A DNA stretch of 64,000 bases from positions 620,001 to 684,000 of the forward strand of contig NZ_RBHX01000001.1 in NCBI RefSeq assembly GCF_003626735.1, written 5' to 3'. Under the pieces are notes generated by a model. That model made no database searches, had not been told where the DNA came from, and saw only the letters and a program-made list of their open reading frames with translations. Of this stretch, positions 53,819 to 61,655 are shown piece after piece (position 1 is the stretch's first letter; each line of letters begins with the position of its first letter). A program made the translations under genes and the position numbers. Source of the DNA: Microbacterium sp. CGR2. GTDB taxonomy: Bacteria > Actinomycetota > Actinomycetes > Actinomycetales > Microbacteriaceae.

Positions 53819-53927
53819 ACGCTAAACAGCATGGCCGCCGCCCGGCACGCGAAGTCCTTACGAACCGAGGAAGGATGCCCCTGGAGGCCGGATTCGCCCC
53901 CGCGCGGCGACAGCCCGAACCTACGAT
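53819..53927. promoter_or_regulatory. divergent leaderless promoters of the GT2 operon and the two-component system
   Basis: TAGCGT (53819-53824, minus) and TACGAT (53922-53927, plus) each lie six bases before their start codons. The roughly 100 bp between them could hold a shared response-regulator site, though no clear repeat is visible. Confidence 0.5.
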
Positions 53928-53933
53928 GGGACC

Positions 53934-54653
53934 ATGTCCCAGCCGCCCGCGGAGTCCGCCGAGCTCACCGACCGTCGCGTGCTCGTGATCGAGGACGACG
54001 CGATGGTCAGCGAGGTCGTGCACACGTATCTCCGCGCCGCGGGCTACCTGGTGGACAGCGCGACCGACAGCTTCTCCGGCCTCGCCGCGGTCGCCGAACT
54101 CTCCCCCGATCTGATCGTGCTCGATCGGATGCTGCCGGGTTTCGACGGTGCCGAGGTGTGCCGCCGCATCCGGGCCGTCTCGACCGTGCCGATCATCATG
54201 CTCACCGCCCTCGGATCCGAAGACGACCGCATCGACGGTCTGGAAGCGGGCGCCGACGACTACATCGTCAAGCCGTTCTCACCGAAGGAGCTGGTGCTGC
54301 GCGTCACGTCCGTGCTGCGGCGGAGCCTGCCGGAGTTCGCCCGAGAGGCCCCGTTCGACCTCGGACCCTTCCATCTCGATCCTTCTGCACGGATCGTGAC
54401 GAAGGACGGCGTGACGCTGGAGTTGTCGGTGCGGGAGTTCGATCTGTTCTGCTTCTTGCTGAAGCATCCGCGGCAGACCTTCGACCGGTCCACCCTCCTG
54501 CGCAGCGTCTGGGGGTGGGAGATCGGCGACCTCTCGACGGTCACCGTCACGACCCGGCGGCTCCGCGAGAAGATCGAGGAGGACCCCGGCAACCCGGCGG
54601 TGCTCGTCACGGTCTGGGGAGTCGGCTACCGCCTGGAACTGGGAGGCCCCTGA
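53934..54653 (+). CDS. OmpR-family response regulator
   Basis: A 239-residue two-domain regulator. The receiver domain (about 14-125) has the acidic pair in VIEDDAMV, the phospho-acceptor Asp in LIVLDRMLPGFDG, Thr in MLTALG and Lys in IVKPFSPKE. The C-terminal winged helix (about 140-235) has LSVREFDLFCFLLKHPRQTFDRSTLLRSVWG and VTVTTRRLREKIEEDP. It is coupled to the kinase gene by a one-base overlap. Its divergence from the GT2 operon suggests that operon, and perhaps the whole 47-54 kb cluster, as target. Confidence 0.95.
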   Translation: MSQPPAESAELTDRRVLVIEDDAMVSEVVHTYLRAAGYLVDSATDSFSGLAAVAELSPDLIVLDRMLPGFDGAEVCRRIRAVSTVPIIMLTALGSEDDRIDGLEAGADDYIVKPFSPKELVLRVTSVLRRSLPEFAREAPFDLGPFHLDPSARIVTKDGVTLELSVREFDLFCFLLKHPRQTFDRSTLLRSVWGWEIGDLSTVTVTTRRLREKIEEDPGNPAVLVTVWGVGYRLELGGP

Positions 54654-55789
54654 TGCCCTTCGCCGACGTCGCCGCGATCGCCGGCATCGCGCTCGCGTGG
54701 GCCCTTCTGATCGGCGGTCTCGGGCTCCTCGCCCTGTGGATGCTGCGCCGACGCTCCCTGATGCTGCAACTGTGCGTCGTCATCGTGGCGGTCGTGGGGT
54801 CGTTCGCCGCCGGGGTGCTCGCGGTGGCCGAGGCGATGTACATCTCGCAACACGACCTGCTGGTCGTCGTGGTCGTGACGGCCATCTCCGCGGTGGTGGC
54901 ACTGGCCGTGGCCGTGCTGCTGGCGACCCGACTCGTGCGCGGGGTCCGCTCCCTCCAGCAGCTGACGCACTCCGTCGGTGACGGCGAACGACTCGACGGC
55001 ACCCGCGCGCCCGTGGTGAACGCCGACTTCGCGCGCGTCGCCCAGGAGCTCGTCGCCACCAGCGAGCGTCTCTCCGCCGCCCGAGAAGAGGTGCAGGTCC
55101 TCGACCGCTCGCGGCGGGAGCTGATCGCCTGGATCTCGCACGACCTGCGGAGTCCGCTCGCGGGACTCCGCGCGATGACCGAGGCTTTGGACGACGGCCT
55201 CGCGGACGACCCCGCGCGCTTCCACCGGCAGATGCGGCGGCAGGTCGATCACATGACCGATCTGGTCGACAGTCTCTTCCAACTGTCGAAGATCACCTCG
55301 GGCACGCTCGTGCTCCGGCCCGAACCGATGTCGCTGCACGATCTGGTCAGCGACGCGGTCGCGGAGCTCGCTCCGATCGCCCGCGCCAAGCAGGTCACGC
55401 TCATCGAGCTCACCAGTCCCGATCACACCGTCGTCGGCGACTCGAGGGAGTTGTCGCGCGTGATGATCAACCTCCTCGCCAACGCCATCGAGCACACGCC
55501 GACCGGAGGGACCATCCGCACCAGCACCGCCCGCGAGGGCGAGACGATGGTGCTCTCGGTCGAGGACTCCGGAACGGGCATCGCCGACGACGATCTGGCA
55601 CGCGTGTTCGAGCCGGGCTGGCGCGGCACCGACGCCCGCACCCCGGGGGCCGGCATCCACGGCACCAGCGGGGCGGGGCTCGGGCTCGCGATCGCCCGGG
55701 GCATCGTCGAGGCGCACGACGGAGTGATCAGCGCCCATCGCGCCGACGGCGGTTCCCGGTTCGACGTGCGCCTTCCCCAGGCGATGTGA
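54653..55789 (+). CDS. sensor histidine kinase
   Basis: A 378-residue membrane kinase. Three hydrophobic helices (about 7-29, 38-60, 69-92) are joined by very short loops, so there is no large external sensor domain; the signal is likely sensed in or at the membrane. A HAMP-like stretch precedes the HisKA domain (SHDLRSPLAGLRAMTEAL, His near 160). The ATPase domain has the N box NLLANAIEHT and G boxes DSGTGIADDDL and GTSGAGLGLAIARGIV. It pairs with the upstream OmpR-type regulator. Confidence 0.94.
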   Translation: MPFADVAAIAGIALAWALLIGGLGLLALWMLRRRSLMLQLCVVIVAVVGSFAAGVLAVAEAMYISQHDLLVVVVVTAISAVVALAVAVLLATRLVRGVRSLQQLTHSVGDGERLDGTRAPVVNADFARVAQELVATSERLSAAREEVQVLDRSRRELIAWISHDLRSPLAGLRAMTEALDDGLADDPARFHRQMRRQVDHMTDLVDSLFQLSKITSGTLVLRPEPMSLHDLVSDAVAELAPIARAKQVTLIELTSPDHTVVGDSRELSRVMINLLANAIEHTPTGGTIRTSTAREGETMVLSVEDSGTGIADDDLARVFEPGWRGTDARTPGAGIHGTSGAGLGLAIARGIVEAHDGVISAHRADGGSRFDVRLPQAM

Positions 55790-55797
55790 CGGCAGAC

Positions 55798-56355
55798 TCA
55801 GCGCTGCCGACGCGGGAAGCCGAGACGGCGGCGACGAGGCGGTTCGGGGTCGGATGCCGCGGGTCTGGCGGCCCTGCGCTGCGCCCATGCTGCGACGGTC
55901 TCCTCGATGTCGCGCGGTGCCGTGACGACCGGAGGTCCGCCCTGGAGTTGTCGGCGCGCTTCGATCAAGCGACGGTTGAAGTCCTCGAGCACGTCGCGCA
56001 CATCCGCCTCGCGGCCGAGCAGGTCGAGCTGGTCGTCGAGCTCCCGATCCTCGTTGCGCAGCAGAATGGCGGGCGGGCCGAGTCCGGTGAGGTTCTCGGT
56101 CTCGATCTTCCGACGGATCCACCAGTCCGGGTCATGGTGGTCACCGAGGCCCTCGAGGGGCTTTCCGGCGCCGGGCAGATCGTCGAAGTCGCCGCGGCGG
56201 ATCGCCACCTGGATCGCGCTCTCGATGAAGGCGGCTCGATCGACAGCGGCAGCAGACCCGGGGGCAGCGCCGGCCTCTTCGTCGGACTCACCCGCATCCT
56301 GCGGGGCCTGCTGACGAGCGCGGTACCGCGCCGCCGCTTCCCGTGGGTCTGTCAT
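55798..56355 (-). CDS. DUF1992/DnaJ-homologue C28-like protein
   Basis: A 185-residue protein. The DUF1992 core (about 42-110) is clear: FIESAIQVAIRRGDFDDLPGAGKPLEGLGDHHDPDWWIRRKIETENLTG. The N terminus is polar and acidic, and the C terminus is strongly basic (PPRRRRLGFPRRQR). There is no J domain itself. The function of the family is unknown. GGAGG is six bases before the ATG, so this gene is leadered. It is convergent with the kinase gene, 8 bp away, with no clear terminator. Confidence 0.88.
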   Translation of the reverse strand: MTDPREAAARYRARQQAPQDAGESDEEAGAAPGSAAAVDRAAFIESAIQVAIRRGDFDDLPGAGKPLEGLGDHHDPDWWIRRKIETENLTGLGPPAILLRNEDRELDDQLDLLGREADVRDVLEDFNRRLIEARRQLQGGPPVVTAPRDIEETVAAWAQRRAARPAASDPEPPRRRRLGFPRRQR

Positions 56356-56435
56356 GATGCACCTCCGCAGCATCCGATACCTCCCATGTTACGAGCGACG
56401 TCCCGCGGCCGCGCGGGGGAGTCGGCGGCACGCCA

Positions 56436-56441
56436 TAGGCT
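56436..56441 (+). promoter_or_regulatory. -10 box, leaderless promoter of the MATE gene
   Basis: TAGGCT six bases before the ATG at 56448. Confidence 0.45.
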
Positions 56442-56447
56442 CGGAGG

Positions 56448-57770
56448 ATGACCGCGCGCCTGTCCCTCAATCGAGAGATCCTGCGCCTCGCCGTCCCCGC
56501 GCTCGGGGCCCTCATCGCCGAACCCGCGTTCCTCATCGTCGACGCCGCGCTGGTCGGCCACCTGGGTACGACGCCCCTGGCGGGGCTCGGAATCGCCGGC
56601 GCTGTCCTGCAGACCATCGTCGGACTCATGGTGTTCCTCGCGTACTCGACCACCCCGGCGGTCGCGCGACGTTTCGGTGCCGGCCGACCAGGCGAAGCCG
56701 TCTCCGTCGGGGTCAACGGCATGTGGCTCGCGCTCGGTTTGGGCTCCGTCCTCGCCGTCATCGGCGCCGTGTCCTCCCCGTGGCTCGTCTCGCTGTTCGG
56801 TGCGGGAGAGGCCGTCGCCGCCGACGCGGAGGCGTACCTGGTCATCTCGATGTGGGGCCTGCCCGCGATGCTCATCGTCTTCGCCGCAACAGGGCTGCTG
56901 CGCGGCATGCAGGACACGATGACTCCCCTGTGGATCGCCGGTCTCGGCTTCGGGGCGAACGCACTGTTGAACTGGGTGTTCATCTACGGTTTCGGCTGGG
57001 GCATCGCCGGCTCCGCCGCCGGCACCGTCGCCGCCCAGTGGGGCATGGTCGCCGCCTACGCGCTGGTCGTCCGCCGCCTCGCCACACGGCACAGCGCATC
57101 GCTGCGAGCTCAGCGCGACGGCATCCGCAGCACCGCGACCTCCGGCGGATGGCTGTTCCTGCGCACGGTGAGCCTTCGCGTCGCCCTGCTCGCGACGGTC
57201 GCGGTCGCCACCGGCATCGGCACCGAAGAGCTCGCCGGGTGGCAGATCGTCTTCACGATCTTCTCGGCGGCGGCCTTCGCCCTCGACGCGCTGGCCATCG
57301 CCGCCCAGGCCCTCATCGGCAAAGAGCTCGGCGCCGGAGACGAACGGCAGGTGCATCGGGTGCTCGGGCGCACCGTGGCGTGGGGCGTGTGGTTCGGAGT
57401 GATCGTCGGCGCCCTGATCGCGGCGCTCTCCGGAGTGCTCGGCATCGTCTTCACCGGCGACCCCGAGATCGCGGCGCTCGTGCAACCGGCGCTGCTCGTG
57501 CTGGCGGTCGCCCAGCCGGTCGCCGGCGTGGTGTTCGTGCTCGACGGAGTGCTGATGGGGGCCAACGACGCCCGCTACCTCGCGATCGCCGGCGTCCTCA
57601 ACCTGGTGCCGTTCCTTCCGGTGCTGTGGCTCATCGTCACGCTCGGGGTCGACGGCAGCACCGGTCTGATCTGGCTCGGCGTCGCGTTCTTCGGCGTGTA
57701 CCTGCTCGCGCGTCTGGCGACGCTCGGCTGGCGGGTGCGGTCGGGCCGCTGGCTCTCCGCCACCGCCTGA
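56448..57770 (+). CDS. MATE family efflux transporter (DinF-like)
   Basis: A 440-residue protein with 12 helices in two similar halves. The start REILRLAVPALGALIAEPAFLIVDAALVGHLG is the DinF-subfamily N terminus, with Asp and Glu in the first helix that take part in cation coupling. The second half has IVFTIFSAAAFALDALAIAAQALIGKELGAGD. It exports cationic drugs or metabolites in exchange for H+ or Na+. It is single and convergent with the TrmH-type gene; only 6 bp separate the two stop codons. Confidence 0.94.
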   Translation: MTARLSLNREILRLAVPALGALIAEPAFLIVDAALVGHLGTTPLAGLGIAGAVLQTIVGLMVFLAYSTTPAVARRFGAGRPGEAVSVGVNGMWLALGLGSVLAVIGAVSSPWLVSLFGAGEAVAADAEAYLVISMWGLPAMLIVFAATGLLRGMQDTMTPLWIAGLGFGANALLNWVFIYGFGWGIAGSAAGTVAAQWGMVAAYALVVRRLATRHSASLRAQRDGIRSTATSGGWLFLRTVSLRVALLATVAVATGIGTEELAGWQIVFTIFSAAAFALDALAIAAQALIGKELGAGDERQVHRVLGRTVAWGVWFGVIVGALIAALSGVLGIVFTGDPEIAALVQPALLVLAVAQPVAGVVFVLDGVLMGANDARYLAIAGVLNLVPFLPVLWLIVTLGVDGSTGLIWLGVAFFGVYLLARLATLGWRVRSGRWLSATA

Positions 57771-57776
57771 GCAGAC

Positions 57777-58469
57777 CTACGGTCGCTTCGCGTACCTGCG
57801 GCACCACTCGTACATGATGACGGCCGCGGCGGCGCTCGCATTGATGGATCGGGTCGACCCGTACTGCGTGATCTCGACATGAGCGGATGCCGCGGCGAGC
57901 GCCTCGGCCGACAGGCCCGGCCCTTCCTGACCGAACAGCAGCACGCATCGCTCGGGGAGGTCGGCGGCGTCGACGGGCACGGACCCCGGGACGTTGTCGA
58001 CCGCGATGATCGGGAGGCCTTCTCGCGCCGCCCAGGCCGCGAACACCTCGACGTCTTCGTGGTGCACGACGTGCTGGTAGCGGTCGGTGACCATCGCACC
58101 GCGTTTGTTCCAGCGGCGTCGCCCGATGATGTGCACCGTGTCGGCGAGGAACGCGTTCGCGCTCCGCACGATCGAGCCGATGTTCATGTCGTGCTGCCAG
58201 TTCTCGATGGCGACGTGGAACGGATGGCGTTGCGTGTCGAGGTCGGCGACGATCGCCTCCATCCGCCAGTAGCGGTAGCGGTCGATGACGTTGCGGGTAT
58301 CGCCGGCCGCGAGCAGTTCGGGGTCGAACTCGTCCCCCTCCGGCCATGCGTCCGCACCGCCGGGCCAGGGACCGACGCCGTATCCCGGCTGCGCGGCAGA
58401 CCCACCGCGCGTCGGGGATTCGCCGGGCATTCGTGCCTCGGCGCGAGCCTCCGGGGTCTGATCGTCCAT
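57777..58469 (-). CDS. TrmH/SpoU-family RNA 2'-O-methyltransferase
   Basis: A 230-residue SPOUT methylase. Motif 1 is NWQHDMNIGSIVRSANAF, motif 2 is CVLLFGQEGPGLS and motif 3 is ITQYGSTRSINASAAAAVIMYEW, together forming the SAM knot. The N-terminal 50 residues are Pro/Gly-rich and probably disordered; YRYWRMEAIVADLDTQRHP links to the domain. It methylates a ribose 2'-OH in tRNA or rRNA; the target is not known. TAGCCT six bases before the ATG gives a leaderless start. It is divergent from mntH. Confidence 0.93.
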   Translation of the reverse strand: MDDQTPEARAEARMPGESPTRGGSAAQPGYGVGPWPGGADAWPEGDEFDPELLAAGDTRNVIDRYRYWRMEAIVADLDTQRHPFHVAIENWQHDMNIGSIVRSANAFLADTVHIIGRRRWNKRGAMVTDRYQHVVHHEDVEVFAAWAAREGLPIIAVDNVPGSVPVDAADLPERCVLLFGQEGPGLSAEALAAASAHVEITQYGSTRSINASAAAAVIMYEWCRRYAKRP

Positions 58470-58475
58470 CTGCCC

Positions 58476-58481
58476 AGGCTA
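58476..58481 (-). promoter_or_regulatory. -10 box, leaderless promoter of the TrmH-type gene
   Basis: TAGCCT on the minus strand, six bases before the ATG at 58469, and separate from the mntH operators. Confidence 0.45.
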
Positions 58482-58508
58482 TCCGCCGGCCCAGGTGTCG
58501 AAAGCACC

Positions 58509-58552
58509 TTTAGGCATACCGAAAAATCGAGTACGGTTTCGGTGTGCCTAAA
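58509..58552 (+). promoter_or_regulatory. two MntR-type operators over the mntH promoter and start codon
   Basis: Box 1, TTTAGGCATACCGAAA (58509-58524), and box 2, TTTCGGTGTGCCTAAA (58537-58552), are reverse complements at 15 of 16 positions. Each is itself a palindrome of form TTTnGG-N4-CCnAAA. The -10 box TACGGT (58532-58537) lies between them; box 1 covers the -35 region and box 2 covers the GTG start (58544). This fits metal-dependent repression by a DtxR/MntR protein. Confidence 0.8.
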
Positions 58553-59842
58553 AATCCTGCACCATCGTTGACGACCTCGTCGACCGCACCAGCCCGCCCG
58601 CGCGCGCCGCGGGTGCTGTGGCTCCTGGGCCCGGCCCTCGTGGCCGGCGTGGCATACCTCGACCCGGGGAACGTCGCGAGCAATATGACCGCCGGCGCCC
58701 AGTACGGATACCTGCTCGTGTGGGTCGTCGTGGCCGGCAACGTGATGGCCTGGCTCATCCAGTACCTCTCCGCGAAGCTGGGCGTCGTCACCGGCCGCAG
58801 CCTGCCGGAGATGCTGGGCACCCGGTTGAAGCGCCCGTGGGTTCGCCGGGCGTACTGGCTGCAGGCCGAGCTCGTGGCGATGGCGACCGACCTCGCCGAG
58901 GTCATCGGCGGGGCCGTCGCGCTGTATCTTCTGTTCGACATCCCGCTGCTGCTGGGCGGCCTGATCACCGGCGCCGTATCGATGATCCTGCTCGCGGTGC
59001 AGAGTCGGCGCGGCGCCCGCCCTTTCGAGTTCGTCATCGTCGGACTGATGCTGATCATCACCGTCGGCTTCGTCGCCGGCGTGTTCGTGGCGCCGCCGGA
59101 TCCCGCAGGTGTGCTCGGCGGCCTCGTGCCGCGCTTCGACGGGACCGGATCAGTGCTGCTGGCCGCATCCATTCTCGGCGCGACGATCATGCCGCACGCG
59201 ATCTACGCCCATTCCTCACTGACCCGTGACCGCTTCGGCGCCGCGACCGCCCACATCGGCGACGAGGCGGTCCGCACCGAGACGTCGCGTATCCGACGGC
59301 TTCTCACCGCCACCCGGTGGGACGTGTCGATCGCGATGGTCATCGCCGGTTCCGTGAACCTCGCCATCCTGCTCCTCGCAGCCGCCAACCTCGCCGGTGT
59401 CGAAGGCACTGATTCGCTGGAAGGGGCGCACGCGGCCCTGTCCGCTGGGCTCGGCCCGGTGGTCGCGACGTTCTTCGCGGTCGGGCTCCTCGCGTCGGGG
59501 CTGGCGTCGACCTCCGTGGGCGCCTACGCCGGTGCCGAGATCATGCACGGTCTGCTGCGCGTTCGCATCCCCCTGCTGGCACGCCGGCTCGTCACCCTGA
59601 TACCCGCGCTGGTGATCCTCGGAATCGGCGTCGACCCCACCCTCGCACTGGTCCTGAGCCAGGTGGTGCTGTCGTTCGGCATCCCGTTCGCGCTGATCCC
59701 CCTGGTGGCACTCACCGCACAGCGGCGCACACTCGGCGCGTGGACGAACCGCCCCTGGACCACGGCGGCGGGCATCACGGCGTCCGTTCTGCTGATCTCG
59801 CTCAACGGCGCGCTGCTCTGGCTGGTGCTCAGCGGCGCGTGA
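58544..59842 (+). CDS. mntH: Nramp-type divalent metal (manganese) transporter
   Basis: A 432-residue proton-coupled importer of Mn2+ (and perhaps Fe2+) with 11 helices. The metal-site motifs are complete: DPGNVASN in helix 1 (VAYLDPGNVASNMTAGAQYG) and MPHAIYAHS in helix 6. The GTG start is within the second operator and six bases after TACGGT, so the mRNA is leaderless. The mntR gene sits 1.6 kb downstream, after a small membrane-protein gene. Repression when manganese is plentiful is inferred from the operators. Confidence 0.95.
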   Translation: MPKNPAPSLTTSSTAPARPRAPRVLWLLGPALVAGVAYLDPGNVASNMTAGAQYGYLLVWVVVAGNVMAWLIQYLSAKLGVVTGRSLPEMLGTRLKRPWVRRAYWLQAELVAMATDLAEVIGGAVALYLLFDIPLLLGGLITGAVSMILLAVQSRRGARPFEFVIVGLMLIITVGFVAGVFVAPPDPAGVLGGLVPRFDGTGSVLLAASILGATIMPHAIYAHSSLTRDRFGAATAHIGDEAVRTETSRIRRLLTATRWDVSIAMVIAGSVNLAILLLAAANLAGVEGTDSLEGAHAALSAGLGPVVATFFAVGLLASGLASTSVGAYAGAEIMHGLLRVRIPLLARRLVTLIPALVILGIGVDPTLALVLSQVVLSFGIPFALIPLVALTAQRRTLGAWTNRPWTTAAGITASVLLISLNGALLWLVLSGA

Positions 59843-59850
59843 GGCCCGGA

Positions 59851-59856
59851 TAGGCT
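59851..59856 (+). promoter_or_regulatory. -10 box before the small membrane protein gene
   Basis: TAGGCT seven bases before the ATG at 59864, so this gene can be expressed apart from mntH. Confidence 0.4.
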
Positions 59857-59863
59857 CGACGAC

Positions 59864-60166
59864 ATGCCTGCCGAAACCGCCCGCCGCTCCGTCCGCATCC
59901 TCACCTGGATCGGTATCGCGACGGGTGTCGCCGGGGGCCTGCTCGTCACCTTCCCGAACGCACTGCCGGTGGGCGGCCCCTGGGTGCAGCTCGCCCTCGG
60001 CATCGCCACGCTCGTCCTGGCATTCCGCGCCCGCAAAGTCGGCATCGCCGAGATCCCAGGGTTCGACGGCCGCCTCTCGCTCCTCGCCGCACTGCTCGGC
60101 TTCCTCGTGGTGTTCTTCGCCGGACAGGTCGCGTTCGTCCTCCTCGTGGCCGCAGCGGGCTCCTGA
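59864..60166 (+). CDS. small membrane protein
   Basis: A 100-residue protein with three hydrophobic helices (about 10-30, 36-54 and 70-97) joined by short loops, one of which is basic (FRARKVGIAEIPGFDGR). I recognise no family. It lies 21 bp after mntH and 14 bp before mntR, so it may belong to the manganese locus, but its own TAGGCT box and that of mntR suggest separate starts of transcription. Confidence 0.7.
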   Translation: MPAETARRSVRILTWIGIATGVAGGLLVTFPNALPVGGPWVQLALGIATLVLAFRARKVGIAEIPGFDGRLSLLAALLGFLVVFFAGQVAFVLLVAAAGS

Positions 60167-60168
60167 TT

Positions 60169-60174
60169 TACACT
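60169..60174 (+). promoter_or_regulatory. -10 box, leaderless promoter of mntR
   Basis: TACACT six bases before the GTG at 60181. No TTTnGG-N4-CCnAAA box is seen here, so MntR does not obviously control itself. Confidence 0.5.
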
Positions 60175-60180
60175 GGGCTG

Positions 60181-60810
60181 GTGGCATCCCCGGCGGCAGA
60201 CGACTATCTGAAGACCGTCTATGCGCACACCGAGTGGCAGGATGCGCCGATCACCCCGTCGGTTCTCGCCGCGAAACTCGGCATCGCCCCTTCGTCGGTG
60301 ACGGAGATGGTGAAGAAACTGGCCGCGGCCGGCCTGGTCTCGCATGTGCCTTACGGCGCGGTGCGACTGACGGAGGCCGGCACCCTCCGCGCGCTCGCGG
60401 TGATCCGCCGCCACCGTCTGATCGAGACCTGGCTGGTGCAGGAGTTCGGCTACGGGTGGGACGAGGTGCATGACGAGGCGGAGATCCTCGAGCACACGAT
60501 CAGCGACCGCCTGCTGGAGGGCATCGACGCACGCCTGGGCCGACCGCGGTTCGACCCGCACGGCGATGCGATCCCCGATGCCGCCGGTACCGTCGACCGG
60601 GTCCCGTTCGTGCTGCTCGCCGACGCACCGGGCGATCATGTCGGACGGGTGCTCCGTGTCGACGACCGCGATCCGGAGCTGCTGCGCACGCTGGAAGCGG
60701 CGGGCGTGACCGTCGGAACCGAGTTGCGCGTCCGCGCGACCGGACTGTCCATCGGCGAGCACGAGATCGACATCGAGGGTGCGTCCGGCGCCGTGTGGAT
60801 CACCGCCTGA
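60181..60810 (+). CDS. mntR: DtxR/MntR-family metal-dependent repressor
   Basis: A 209-residue regulator. The N-terminal winged helix (about 8-65, DDYLKTVYAHTEW, TPSVLAAKLGIAPSSVTEMVKKLAAAGLVSHVPYGAVRLTEAG) is followed by the metal and dimer domain with RRHRLIETWLVQEFGYGWDEVHDEAEILEHTISDRLLEGID, the family's conserved His/Glu helix. A C-terminal FeoA/SH3-like domain (about 140-209) completes the long DtxR form. With Mn2+ (or Fe2+) bound it should dimerise and bind the twin boxes before mntH. Confidence 0.92.
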   Translation: MASPAADDYLKTVYAHTEWQDAPITPSVLAAKLGIAPSSVTEMVKKLAAAGLVSHVPYGAVRLTEAGTLRALAVIRRHRLIETWLVQEFGYGWDEVHDEAEILEHTISDRLLEGIDARLGRPRFDPHGDAIPDAAGTVDRVPFVLLADAPGDHVGRVLRVDDRDPELLRTLEAAGVTVGTELRVRATGLSIGEHEIDIEGASGAVWITA

Positions 60811-60851
60811 CCCCGATTCGAGGCGGCGTACACCACGTCACCGGCTCCCTC

Positions 60852-60857
60852 TAGGCT
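60852..60857 (+). promoter_or_regulatory. -10 box, leaderless promoter of the HAD gene
   Basis: TAGGCT six bases before the ATG at 60864; it favours that ATG over the GTG two codons upstream. Confidence 0.5.
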
Positions 60858-60863
60858 GTGCAC

Positions 60864-61652
60864 ATGGGACACCGCGACGACATCGAATGCTGGCTCACCG
60901 ACATGGACGGCGTGCTCGTCCACGAGAACGACGCCGTGCCGGGAGCATCCGAACTCCTCGCCGGGTGGGAAGCCGCCGGCATCCCGTACCTGGTACTCAC
61001 GAACAATTCGATCTTCACCGCACGTGACCTCGCCGCCCGCCTGCGCGCAAGCGGGCTCACCGTGCCGGAAGATCGCATCTGGACATCGGCGCTCGCGACC
61101 GCCGACTTCCTCGCACAGCAGCTCCCCGGCGGCTCGGCGTTCGTCATCGGCGAGGCCGGCATCCTCACCGCCCTGCACGAGGCCGGCTTCATCATGACCG
61201 AGACCAAGCCCGACTTCGTCGTCGTCGGCGAGACGCGCAACTACTCGTTCGAGGCGATCACCAAGGCGATCCGCCACATCAACGCCGGGTCGCGCTTCAT
61301 CGTCACGAACCCGGATGCCACGGGCCCGAGCGCCGACGGTCCGATGCCCGCCACCGGCGCGATCGCGGCTCTCATCACGAAGGCCACGGGCAAGGAGCCG
61401 TACGTGGTCGGCAAGCCCAACCCGATGATGTTCCGTTCGGCCTTGAACAAGATCGGCGCCCATTCGAAGAAGACCGGAATGATCGGCGACCGGATGGACA
61501 CCGACATCGTCGCCGGCATCGAGGCGGGCCTGCACACCGTGCTCGTACTCACCGGAATCAGCGACGAGGCCGAGATCCAGAAGTACCCTTTCCGCCCCGA
61601 CGAGGTCGTGGACTCGGTCGCCGATCTGCTTCCCACAGCGTACGAGGGCTGA
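60864..61652 (+). CDS. HAD-IIA family hydrolase (NagD-like phosphatase)
   Basis: A 262-residue haloacid-dehalogenase phosphatase. Motif I is the DMDGVL of ECWLTDMDGVLVHEND, motif II is LTNNS, the Lys is in VVGKPNPMMF, and motif III is GMIGDRMDTDIVAGIEAGL. The large cap domain between motifs II and III marks the IIA class. It probably dephosphorylates a sugar phosphate or nucleotide in the cytoplasm. It is the first of three closely packed genes (HAD, YdeI-like, small membrane protein). Confidence 0.93.
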   Translation: MGHRDDIECWLTDMDGVLVHENDAVPGASELLAGWEAAGIPYLVLTNNSIFTARDLAARLRASGLTVPEDRIWTSALATADFLAQQLPGGSAFVIGEAGILTALHEAGFIMTETKPDFVVVGETRNYSFEAITKAIRHINAGSRFIVTNPDATGPSADGPMPATGAIAALITKATGKEPYVVGKPNPMMFRSALNKIGAHSKKTGMIGDRMDTDIVAGIEAGLHTVLVLTGISDEAEIQKYPFRPDEVVDSVADLLPTAYEG

Positions 61653-61655
61653 CCG

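Noticed and set aside
46970..55789. Calling the cluster an arsenosugar or selenosugar pathway
   Set aside because: The transferase and phosphorylase types fit, but the radical-SAM, ArsM or Sen genes that define those pathways are absent.
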